Positions 6,031-13,262 of a stretch of DNA of 21,570 nucleotides are shown here, in pieces. The stretch's first letter is position 1; every line of letters begins with the position of its first letter. Source of the DNA: a virus; IMG/VR virus record IMGVR_UViG_3300002231_000828, positions 4,488 to 26,057 of that record. The stretch is one strand, 5' to 3'. Under the pieces are notes generated by a model. That model saw nothing but the letters and a program-made list of their open reading frames with translations. It was not told where the DNA came from and ran no database searches. The translations under genes were made by a program, and so were the position numbers.

Positions 6031-7886
6031 TGCGGATCTTTCTCAAAAACTTCTGTAGAAGATGGGTTACCAGCCGCATCTTTAAGATCAAAGGTCTCGA
6101 TAGGCGTTGTTCCATCATCGTCATATCTAATCAAGGTGTTAGTATTGACATCAATCTTATCTCGATTGGTTAAATGCTTTCTAGCCAGCAAGATATTTGC
6201 ATTATCTGGAGTCACTGTATTCGCCCCATCCGTCCCCCTCATGTCCTCATTGTTCTCACAATTGAGCACATTAGCGACTGAATCAAGGCTTCCATTAAAG
6301 AAATATTGCTGGGTAACCTCCCGCTCATTCCTTACATAAAGATCACCTTCGCCCACCTGGTTACCATTTGAATCAGTCATATAAACAGCGTACTCACCGT
6401 CATCGACCCCGGAAAGGTCAAACGTGGTTGAGTAATAAGCCGTGGCAACTTCGGGGCATATCAAATTGCTAACAATGATTGTTCCATCGCTTTTTATTAT
6501 CCTAGCCGCCACCTTGAGACCGGTTCTCGTATCGTTAAGCTTAGTTTTAATCTCAGCAGCTCCAGGTCCTCCCCCGCCTCCTGTTGAGGTGTTGTCTATG
6601 ATCTTGGTATAGACTTTATCCGAGTTTGTGCTTATTCCATAATTTCCTGTTGATGGGAATAAAACAAAATCCTCACCATCGTCTCGATACAATCTGAAAT
6701 CATAATCGGTATACAGAAGCTGTCTTGCTGAGGTGTTATCAATGAAGATATTAGCCTTAGCCGTATTAATCACAGCGTTTCCTGCATCCTCTAGGGTTAT
6801 GCCTTCGAAAAAGTTTCTTATCCCTTCCTCTAGAGTTCCAGCAAAATAAAACCATGCCACAGTCCTCTGTTTTGTGCTCTTGCCATCGGCGTCATTAGCG
6901 TCAATCTCAATATTGCCATTATCTAAGGTAAACTCTGTCACTGTCTCGCCATCAATTCCAATAACTGCATAAGCGTCAAGTACTTCTTGATTAGCCAGAA
7001 TACTCCATCCATCAGAGGTGGCAACGGTGAAAGCCTCGAACCACTTGTGGGCTGTAGCTCCATTCTGTTCAGCAAGCCTCACTCTTACCACATCACCAGC
7101 CGAGAAGTCTGTGCCGTCAATGTATGAATCTGAATAGGTAGTGCCTGGAATCTCTTCATTGGCAATCTCTGCCAAGGTGGTTTCGTTATAGACTTGAATC
7201 CTAGAGCCTGCGACAATGTTAGGCACTGAGGATTGAGCCTGTACCGCCGGGATATAGGAGGTCCCATCATCAGACTGGAAGCTTGTAAAATCAGGATGAT
7301 CCGAGCCACCTCTTGAAACCCAAAAGCCTAATTGAGCGGCTTCGTCTTCTATAAAACCTCTTAACGTTTCGTAAGCGGTCCCAGCTTCTCCAACAATATC
7401 GCTCCAGTTAAATGATGGTTTGCCCTGATAAGTTCCTGGCAATGAATTATTATAGTTTATCTCTCTAAGAATGTCTAGTCCTGAATTAGTCCCGCCGTCC
7501 TGAACTTCATAAGAAAATAGCTTACCTCCAACCGTGATCGGCGCCGCAGAATGGTCCACAATAGTAATTGTAATTGCCGGGTCTCCCGTGGCTGCGTCTA
7601 AGGCTAGGAATGGCGTTGCTATTGGGTACGCTTGGCCGATTAAATTAGTAATGCCGTATAAATCAATAACATCGACCCTTGACTGTTGATAGCCATTAGT
7701 TTGATACTTTACAACCAAGTGCGTGTCTTTGGTAAAGTTACCATGAGTCGCATCACCATAAACTTGAATAGTCTGATCAATCGCCCCGGTGTTTGATTTG
7801 CGTTTACCGTAGTAATCCCGACGTCTTGCTGGTATCTCGCTTGAGCAGCTCCAGGTATTCCAGTCGATAACGTATATACTGCACAA
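6027..7886 (-). CDS. Giant fibre protein, C-terminal fragment (frameshifted)
   Basis: A 619-codon frame for the C-terminal part of a giant beta-rich fibre. Native sequence probably begins at the G-run at 7784-7787; codons before that are an out-of-frame read of the middle fragment. Right after it comes AIDQTIQVYGDATHGNFT, then a domain with QTNGYQQSRVDVIDLYG, a region of mixed beta structure, a GGGGGPG hinge near the middle of the C-terminal half, an Ig-like segment (FDLSGVDDGEYAVYMTD), and a C-terminal knob with TNTLIRYDDDGTTPIETFDL. The apparent TTG start at 7886 has no ribosome binding site. This part lies downstream of, and belongs with, the fragments at 7709-7984 and 7981-10494. Likely role: host-binding or head/neck fibre. 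Confidence 0.7.
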   Translation of the reverse strand: MCSIYVIDWNTWSCSSEIPARRRDYYGKRKSNTGAIDQTIQVYGDATHGNFTKDTHLVVKYQTNGYQQSRVDVIDLYGITNLIGQAYPIATPFLALDAATGDPAITITIVDHSAAPITVGGKLFSYEVQDGGTNSGLDILREINYNNSLPGTYQGKPSFNWSDIVGEAGTAYETLRGFIEDEAAQLGFWVSRGGSDHPDFTSFQSDDGTSYIPAVQAQSSVPNIVAGSRIQVYNETTLAEIANEEIPGTTYSDSYIDGTDFSAGDVVRVRLAEQNGATAHKWFEAFTVATSDGWSILANQEVLDAYAVIGIDGETVTEFTLDNGNIEIDANDADGKSTKQRTVAWFYFAGTLEEGIRNFFEGITLEDAGNAVINTAKANIFIDNTSARQLLYTDYDFRLYRDDGEDFVLFPSTGNYGISTNSDKVYTKIIDNTSTGGGGGPGAAEIKTKLNDTRTGLKVAARIIKSDGTIIVSNLICPEVATAYYSTTFDLSGVDDGEYAVYMTDSNGNQVGEGDLYVRNEREVTQQYFFNGSLDSVANVLNCENNEDMRGTDGANTVTPDNANILLARKHLTNRDKIDVNTNTLIRYDDDGTTPIETFDLKDAAGNPSSTEVFEKDPQ

Positions 7887-7984
7887 TCTACCCTTGTCGT
7901 TACATCACTTAAATCTTGGTATGTGAACCCAGCTTTTTTCCAATTGTTGATCGAGGCTGTATCTAAGAATTCAGCATCATTCAC
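7709..7984 (-). CDS. Giant fibre protein, middle fragment (frameshifted)
   Basis: A 91-codon frame whose first 65 or so residues bridge two larger frames. It contains DAEFLDTASINNWKKAGFTY, VYTLSTGIPGAAQARYQQD and ITTVNANQTPG, then leaves the native frame at the GGGG run (plus 7784-7787). After that point the fibre sequence continues in the -1 frame. The GTG at 7984 has no Shine-Dalgarno sequence. Upstream the same frame reads straight into the end of the 837-codon frame if one T is added to the TTTT run (plus aaaa, 7986-7989). It is therefore an internal piece of one protein, not a separate gene. Confidence 0.6.
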   Translation of the reverse strand: MNDAEFLDTASINNWKKAGFTYQDLSDVTTRVDCAVYTLSTGIPGAAQARYQQDVGITTVNANQTPGRLIRLFKFMVMRLMVTLPKTRTWL

Positions 7985-10494
7985 GAAAAGAAAGCCGTCG
8001 GGCCATTGGCTTTCATTGGGAAATCGGTATTTATCAAAGAAGCCTGAGTAATGAAGGCATCAACCAAAGCAGAGTATTGAAGCGGGGCATCGTTTGAGGT
8101 TATCGCCGTATATTTTTTAGTGGCTCTATTATATGATATATCAGTGCCATAAATAAGACCATGGCTCCCATTGTAAACGGGATCAGCTACAAGCTCAATC
8201 GTGACAGTTTCAGACCCAGATAGAACCCGGCCTGTGAATCTCTGAATGATAAAGCCAGCTTTTTGGATGATATAATCAACCGTATCCATCGAATGCTCAT
8301 AAGCTAAAGTATTGCTTGTTGCAGAAGCTAAGACACTTTGAGTAGCTGTTGTACATATCTGAATAAGAGACCCAGCCTCATTCACGTTTATTGTAAACGT
8401 ATCTACAGGGGCCTGAATAGTCACGCCAGTGGCGGCCCCAGAAATTGCGCTAGTGGTTGCGTCTGATCCGTTCTTCATTACCGCAGTCAATGCCGAGGCA
8501 TTAATCGAATTATAGTGAATGTCAACGGTATTACCTATCCAGGTCATTGCATCAAAGTCAAGGCTTATGTCTCCCGTTCCGGTGTACTCAATTCTAATAG
8601 CATCGTCACAACCATTGAAAGTTATCTCTGCCAAATTATCTAGGGCAGTCTGGAGCGCTGCCTCTGTTGCACCTGTGATAGTTATCGCCTGGACATCGGT
8701 ACATGCTACAACAGAAACCCCAGACAAGTTTGCGCCGTTGTGAGTTATCTCTACGCAGCCGGATATTGTTAGTCCACTATAAGCGCCCACGCCAATGGGC
8801 CTAAGAGTTACCTCTGAACAGTTTTTGAAAAGCGCTCCTACATGGCTCCATATGGCGGAAACTGAACAGGTCGCCAGATAGCGAACATAAGGGCGAACCG
8901 TTGAGCCTTGACCACCGACAACACAAGTATCTAGAATGGCGGTTTCGCCTGCAATTGCTTCGACTTCACAACCAAGATCACCATCAGAAATCCAGGCTTT
9001 CCATATCTTATTATCATAGTCAGTGACATCTAAGAATTCACAAGATTGCCCTGTACTATCCCAATATAAATCACCATCACCGGCCCCGATTTTTATTGGA
9101 TGCCCAAAAAGGAATTGAGATGTACCTATCCCTTTATTAGTTAAAACCGTGTAATCAATATTAGCTGAAAGAATTATCTCTTTATGGTTGTTAAATGTTG
9201 CAGGGCTACTTGAACCGCCTGAAGTTATTACTGCTTTTTCTAAGATATAAAATCCATATAGGTGATATTGCGCTGCGTTTGTAGCATCATTCTTTGATGT
9301 GGAATACATAACAGCATCAATGTCAGTAATGTCCCATATTCCAGAGTTGAATTCATCAATGATATAGCTCCCTGTATCTTCAGGGTTAAAGATGATAGGA
9401 CCACCGTTAAGCATTGGGGGAATTGAATCAGTTCCTCCAGCATGCCATATCCTGTAAGAGTTTGTCGCTGACCTTAGAGCGATAGTGGCTCCAATCTGCT
9501 CAAGAGTCGATGATCTGTCAAGGTTACTCATTTTCATCCCGCAACAAACAAGCTTACCAGTCAAATCTAAAGATGCAGTCAGAGCCGCTTGCACTGGAAA
9601 AACTCTATCCGCAGTAGTTGGAGTTGTTGAGATTGACCCTGAGTCTGGAAATAGGCCGCCCATGACACTATTTTGAGTACCTAAGCCTGTCGGGTTGTTG
9701 GGAGTCGCACAAGTTCTTGTAACTGCATTAAAGTCAATAGTTGACACAACCGCAGTCGGATCACTCCAAGAAGGAGCCCACTTAGGGTCTGCTGTAGCCC
9801 CTGAAGAAGTATTTAGCAATGGCATAAGCATGGACACGGAGTCCGCCGCCCCTGTAGGCTGTGAGAATGTTGTTGAAGCTGTAGACTTAAGCGCTACAGT
9901 GATCAATTGATTCCATCTATTGCCACCAGTTGATACCGTCATTGTTGGCCTAAATACTGAGCCCGCTGTCTTCTGGTATCCATAGCCTATGAACAAGGAG
10001 ACATCTGTACCGTACTCAATGTAATCCATCCAAGTTACACCGCCATAAAACTGCCTATGCGATGCCTCATCACAAGCCATGATGTAAAGAATCAGGCAAT
10101 CATCTACCGTTGTCGTTAAACTTGGAAACTGTATGAATTGACCTGATGCATCAACGGTTGAAGCTGTGGTGGCTAACCCATCAATAAATGATCCGCTTCC
10201 TAGTATGTCCTTGAATTGTATATAAGCACCAACTATGTCATTGGACGCGCTGAAGGTTGCGCTAGGTGCCGTCTCTGATGCAGTCGCTCTCTTAGAGTAA
10301 ACGCCTACACGAATCTGACTCCCTGGATTATCATTATGCTCTTCAGTCCAGCCAGATGGAGCGGTTGTTATTGTATTGTTACCATTTTGAACCCAGATAC
10401 CTAAAAGACCATCGTTTTCGTCTACTGAAACGGTGTCGAGTGTCAGTGAGGTTGCTGTTGCCTCGCTTAGGGCGTGGTTTTGGTAGTAAGCCAT
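7981..10494 (-). CDS. Giant fibre protein, N-terminal fragment (large beta-rich virion protein)
   Basis: An 837-codon frame of almost entirely predicted beta structure, low in Lys/Arg and rich in Thr, Ser, Gly and Asn, as in virion fibres. Residues 1-205 form a jelly-roll-like domain (TAPSGWTEEHNDN, SKRATASETAPSATFSASN, MACDEASHRQFYG, RWNQLITVALKST). A second domain (about 215-440) has HLYGFYILEKAV at its end. From about 480 to 700 short strands with many single Cys and Asn residues suggest a beta-helix shaft (TCVVGG, FKNCSEVTL, LTISGCVEI, VVACTDVQAI, FNGCDDAI). The tail (SLINTDFPMKANGPTAFF) breaks off at a T-run and continues in the next frame. ATG directly follows the previous stop. With the two downstream fragments the reconstructed protein is about 1,490 residues. 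Confidence 0.72.
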   Translation of the reverse strand: MAYYQNHALSEATATSLTLDTVSVDENDGLLGIWVQNGNNTITTAPSGWTEEHNDNPGSQIRVGVYSKRATASETAPSATFSASNDIVGAYIQFKDILGSGSFIDGLATTASTVDASGQFIQFPSLTTTVDDCLILYIMACDEASHRQFYGGVTWMDYIEYGTDVSLFIGYGYQKTAGSVFRPTMTVSTGGNRWNQLITVALKSTASTTFSQPTGAADSVSMLMPLLNTSSGATADPKWAPSWSDPTAVVSTIDFNAVTRTCATPNNPTGLGTQNSVMGGLFPDSGSISTTPTTADRVFPVQAALTASLDLTGKLVCCGMKMSNLDRSSTLEQIGATIALRSATNSYRIWHAGGTDSIPPMLNGGPIIFNPEDTGSYIIDEFNSGIWDITDIDAVMYSTSKNDATNAAQYHLYGFYILEKAVITSGGSSSPATFNNHKEIILSANIDYTVLTNKGIGTSQFLFGHPIKIGAGDGDLYWDSTGQSCEFLDVTDYDNKIWKAWISDGDLGCEVEAIAGETAILDTCVVGGQGSTVRPYVRYLATCSVSAIWSHVGALFKNCSEVTLRPIGVGAYSGLTISGCVEITHNGANLSGVSVVACTDVQAITITGATEAALQTALDNLAEITFNGCDDAIRIEYTGTGDISLDFDAMTWIGNTVDIHYNSINASALTAVMKNGSDATTSAISGAATGVTIQAPVDTFTINVNEAGSLIQICTTATQSVLASATSNTLAYEHSMDTVDYIIQKAGFIIQRFTGRVLSGSETVTIELVADPVYNGSHGLIYGTDISYNRATKKYTAITSNDAPLQYSALVDAFITQASLINTDFPMKANGPTAFFS

Positions 10495-11115
10495 TTAGAA
10501 CTTAGTTCCCCCGGCTTTAATATCGAATCTTTCAATTCCTGTCGTGTTATCTCTTACGATAAAGCTTAATCGGTCATTGCTTCCAGCCCTAAGTCTTAAT
10601 CCATACTGTATTCCGAAAATATCTTGAATTCTAAGGAAAGGGAGAAAAGCCTCATTGTTACCTACCACATTATTAGCCCTAAAGGCTGTATTCCCATCAC
10701 CAAAAGCAGGATTCCCGCCGGCAAGATTAACAAAGTCAAAGTTTGATTTAAGAGAATCGTCAATTGTAACCGTCCCCAGGTCAGCAGTAAACCACTCAAA
10801 AACAACCCCATTTGAAAGCGCTGGGTTAGAACCGAATTGGCTCAAAGACGCCCCTGTGTCTGATATGATAATGGCACAAGATGCAACGTAAATATCTCTT
10901 TCTTGCTCAGCTCTTATCGAATACTCAACCGAATTCGTGGACCCATCAGTCCTCATATCAGAGGAGCCGCTTGAGTTAGTAAAGAATTGCCTAAATGGAA
11001 CACTCGCCTCAATCTCTCCCTTGGGCGGGTGAGGGTGCAAAACTATATGAGCCGCCCCCTCATCACTTATGTTTAAGTGAAAGGGTCCATCCACCAAGCG
11101 ACCATCAAAAGGCAT
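10495..11115 (-). CDS. Virion-associated beta-rich protein (206 aa)
   Basis: An intact 206-residue protein. The N-terminus has a short, rather charged motif (DGRLVDGPFHLNISDEGAAH, then IVLHPHPPKGE) and a linker leading to VPFRQFFTNSSGSSDMRTDGS. The remainder is a beta domain (RDIYVASCAIIISDTGASL, VFEWFTADLGTVTI, FGIQYGLRLRAGSNDRLSFI). I know similar proteins as uncharacterised structural genes in phage and prophage genomes next to fibre and capsid genes; the exact role is not established. ATG abuts the TAG of the upstream paralogue and its TAA abuts the fibre ATG, so stoichiometric coupling with both is likely. It may form an attachment base or collar for the fibre; that is inference. Confidence 0.62.
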   Translation of the reverse strand: MPFDGRLVDGPFHLNISDEGAAHIVLHPHPPKGEIEASVPFRQFFTNSSGSSDMRTDGSTNSVEYSIRAEQERDIYVASCAIIISDTGASLSQFGSNPALSNGVVFEWFTADLGTVTIDDSLKSNFDFVNLAGGNPAFGDGNTAFRANNVVGNNEAFLPFLRIQDIFGIQYGLRLRAGSNDRLSFIVRDNTTGIERFDIKAGGTKF

Positions 11116-11702
11116 CTATTCGAGTTCTGGTATTAAGTGCGCATTAACAGCAAAAGAGGCTACCATGCTTGTATTACCCGTCGGAGCTGTGAAAGTCACA
11201 CCAATGGAGCCGCCAACTGCGAGGTACCATCTAATGGCCTCAATCCTGTAGAGTGTTGGATTTTCAATGTACCACTCGCCCAATTGGCTTCCACCTGTAA
11301 GGGCTGCGCCGTTAGTGCCTCGGGCTGAGTCAAGAGTCAAAGTGCCTGGAGACCCTGGCTTTGTATTAACCTGGATAATATCGCCAGCCCCTCCCGTCAT
11401 TCCTGTGGGCTGGAAGTAAGGCTTTATTGTAAAGTAGCCGTCAGCTATATTTGATTCTAGTGTATTGACAATAAAACGATCAATATAGATATCTCTCGTT
11501 CCTGTGTTTTTCATGTAGATCATAGCCGTTTCCGTGGCACTGTTTAGCGTGATCTTTCCGCTAGTTAAAGCAAACTGCTCGCCGTTTTGGTTGGCCTCGA
11601 AATCTCCAGACTCATTTACAACTCCTTCCCCATAGGCCGCCCAGTCTTATCTACCTTAGACCCGTAATTTGCACCACTATAACCGTTTCTTATTGAACTC
11701 AT
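11116..11702 (-). CDS. Beta-rich virion protein, paralogue B (frameshifted near the N-terminus)
   Basis: The best gene model starts at ATG 11702 (ATGA overlap with the corrected end of paralogue A) and reads MSSIRNGYSGANYGSKVDKT, GRPMG. It then shifts one base at the GGGG run (plus 11628-11631) to continue EGVVNESGDFEANQNGEQFA and on to the stop at 11116. The longest unbroken ATG frame is only 11116-11523 (135 codons). Its ATG has no good ribosome binding site, and the frame is open further upstream without a start codon. The reconstructed 195-residue protein is colinear with paralogue A: KTGRP versus KNGRG, ATETAMIYMKN versus AGETAVFYLKN, and VTFTAPTGNTSMVASFAVNA versus FTYSPPSGVSTMKVYFTINA. 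It is a beta-rich structural protein of unknown exact function. Confidence 0.6.
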
Positions 11703-12308
11703 ATTTGTGTACCGTTTAAGATAGCGTTGATCGTGAAATAAACCTTCATAGTTGACACGCCAGAAGGAGGCGAGTAAGTGAATCCTATTAGTTTTACCTG
11801 TAGGTATAACCACAATCGTATTATCACCAAAAAAAGTAGATACAGCCGTACTAGCCAGAGGTATTTCAAATTTTGCGTCATGACCCGTTAAAGTGTCGCT
11901 TACTGCATTCATTTTGAAAGCATCAATATCAAAAGAAGATGTATCTTCACCGTGATTCCTGTTGGTAATAAGAGCGCTATTTGCACCACTGACAATAGTT
12001 CCAGACGTTGGATTTCTATAATAAAATAGAGAAGGTTGATCGTCTGTTCCAGTAAAATCCTTTATAGAACAAATAAAATTATTAATAATTAGCTCAGTAT
12101 CATTATTGTTTTTAAGATAAAAGACCGCCGTTTCGCCTGCTGCGTTAATAGCCAAAGCCTCGGTAGTAATATTGTAAGTATCGCCGGTTTCTGTAAGGGC
12201 TTCGTCTAAGGTAAAATCAATTCCAGAAGTTAAGCCTCTACCGTTCTTAGTGATTATCGACGGGACGCCGCCAGTACTTGGGTTGCTAACTGTTACATTA
12301 TCGCTCAT
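11616..12308 (-). CDS. Beta-rich virion protein, paralogue A (frameshifted near the C-terminus)
   Basis: As it stands this is a 230-codon frame. Residues 1 to about 173 are a beta-rich structural protein with KNGRGLTSGIDFT, AGETAVFYLKNNNDTELIIN and NTIVVIPTGK. After the AAAA run at plus 11792-11795 the remaining codons do not match the paralogue. The next frame instead reads LIGFTYSPPSGVSTMKVYFT followed by INAILNGTQI and a stop at 11699, which matches the C-terminus of paralogue B. The true product is therefore probably about 202 residues ending at 11699. The last 28 codons of the listed frame (from the ATG at 11702) are the true N-terminus of paralogue B. The ATG at 12308 overlaps the preceding 58-residue gene (ATGA). 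Confidence 0.62.
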   Translation of the reverse strand: MSDNVTVSNPSTGGVPSIITKNGRGLTSGIDFTLDEALTETGDTYNITTEALAINAAGETAVFYLKNNNDTELIINNFICSIKDFTGTDDQPSLFYYRNPTSGTIVSGANSALITNRNHGEDTSSFDIDAFKMNAVSDTLTGHDAKFEIPLASTAVSTFFGDNTIVVIPTGKTNRIHLLASFWRVNYEGLFHDQRYLKRYTNMSSIRNGYSGANYGSKVDKTGRPMGKEL

Positions 12309-12481
12309 AAGTCTCCATTCGCTTGCATAAAGTCTTTTCTTAGGCCTCTTATCTCAATCAAAATCTTTTGCAAGAGACCATAAGTACCAGGATCAAAAAC
12401 CCTTTGATTAGTCTCCTCTGACCTTTCAACGGTTTCGCTTGGGTCAGTCTTGACAGTATTATCTTTAGATTCAGCGATCAT
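12305..12481 (-). CDS. Small hydrophilic protein (58 aa)
   Basis: A short gene filling the gap between the MuF-like gene and paralogue A. It encodes 58 residues: an acidic, Thr/Ser/Glu-rich N-terminal half (SKDNTVKTDPSETVERSEET) and an amphipathic helix (LLQKILIEIRGLRKDFMQ). It ends with an ATGA overlap into the next gene. The coding potential is supported by the overlap, by the helix pattern and by the lack of any other frame in the gap. There is no clear Shine-Dalgarno sequence; a TAAAAT box lies 6 nt before the ATG. Similar short helical proteins often precede fibre cassettes, but I cannot name a family. Confidence 0.55.
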   Translation of the reverse strand: MIAESKDNTVKTDPSETVERSEETNQRVFDPGTYGLLQKILIEIRGLRKDFMQANGDL

Positions 12482-12497
12482 TAAACTATTTTAGAAG

Positions 12498-13262
12498 TTA
12501 AAAATCATTGTCTATAAAAACCATCACACAGCGGCAATTTATAACTTCAGAAGCTCCCCCTCTGCGGTCTCCTGGCCTCTGCATCTTCTTTCCCCCTACA
12601 TCGAAAGGATCTTCTCGCTTTCTTTCTTGGCCGTCTGATCGTCTGTGGCTGTCTCTTTCCCGTCCATCCTGAATCGTCACCCACTCCTTTCCATCAGGAG
12701 GAAAGTTCATTTTATTAACCATCTCAAGCTGTGATGCTTGGCTTGCATCGTGGGTTTCAGTCCTGGCTATTGTTCTCGCTCGATGCTGAGCAATGTTGCC
12801 GCCAACGGCCTCTCTAATAGCCTTCGAAATAACCCTTTCTCCCTCTCCCACATTAACGGCAATAGCTGAAGCGATTAGATCAGCCGTGGTCCCTGATATC
12901 AGATTAGATTCAATTAAAGCATTCACAAAAATCCATTGGGTGATTAAGCGCCCTATCTCGCCCTCAATATCTTTCGTTTCTAAGACCATATCAAAAGCTT
13001 TCTGTCCTTCGCTTATGGTTCTCTTAGCCGTTTTATCAATCGTGTCAGCGTAAAGCTTTCCCAATATATCAGCGATGTTCTTTCTATGCTGATTAATGAC
13101 CGAAACCATATCAGCGTTAGACTTAGAGGCTTCCCTGGCTACCCTATTGAATTCTCTATTGAGGGGAAGGATGAATTTCCTTTCAAGAATCATCCGATTG
13201 CGCTCTTGAATTATAGCTTCACGCTGTCTTTCTGCCTCATTTGCTGGATTGAATAAGGGCAC
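12498..13262 (-). CDS. MuF-like head morphogenesis protein (SPP1 gp7 family)
   Basis: A 254-residue minor head protein of the Phage_Mu_F/SPP1 gp7 type, which binds the portal and takes part in head assembly and DNA ejection. The N-terminal 130 residues are charged helices. The diagnostic C-terminal region runs from ARTIARTETHDASQASQLEM, through EWVTIQDGRERDSHRRSDGQ, to the end pattern SEVINCRCVMVF (the usual 'P..H.NCRC' end). It starts at GTG 13262 with AAGGAGG close upstream and overlaps the portal gene by 26 bases. No toxin domain is fused at the C-terminus, so this is the plain morphogenesis form. Confidence 0.88.
   Translation of the reverse strand: MPLFNPANEAERQREAIIQERNRMILERKFILPLNREFNRVAREASKSNADMVSVINQHRKNIADILGKLYADTIDKTAKRTISEGQKAFDMVLETKDIEGEIGRLITQWIFVNALIESNLISGTTADLIASAIAVNVGEGERVISKAIREAVGGNIAQHRARTIARTETHDASQASQLEMVNKMNFPPDGKEWVTIQDGRERDSHRRSDGQERKREDPFDVGGKKMQRPGDRRGGASEVINCRCVMVFIDNDF

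Noticed and set aside
7085-7309. Extra minus-strand frames inside the fibre gene (7085-7309, 9240-9443) and inside 5927-6124 and 19842-20027
   Set aside because: They are alternate-frame reads of longer genes, lack ribosome binding sites and show no domain pattern; unlike the six frame breaks, they do not extend or complete a neighbouring protein.
7784-7787. Programmed -1 frameshift as the main explanation of the fibre break
   Set aside because: GGG can re-pair after slipping, but there is no evident downstream stimulator that I could identify, and nearby breaks of opposite sign at other homopolymers point to indels.
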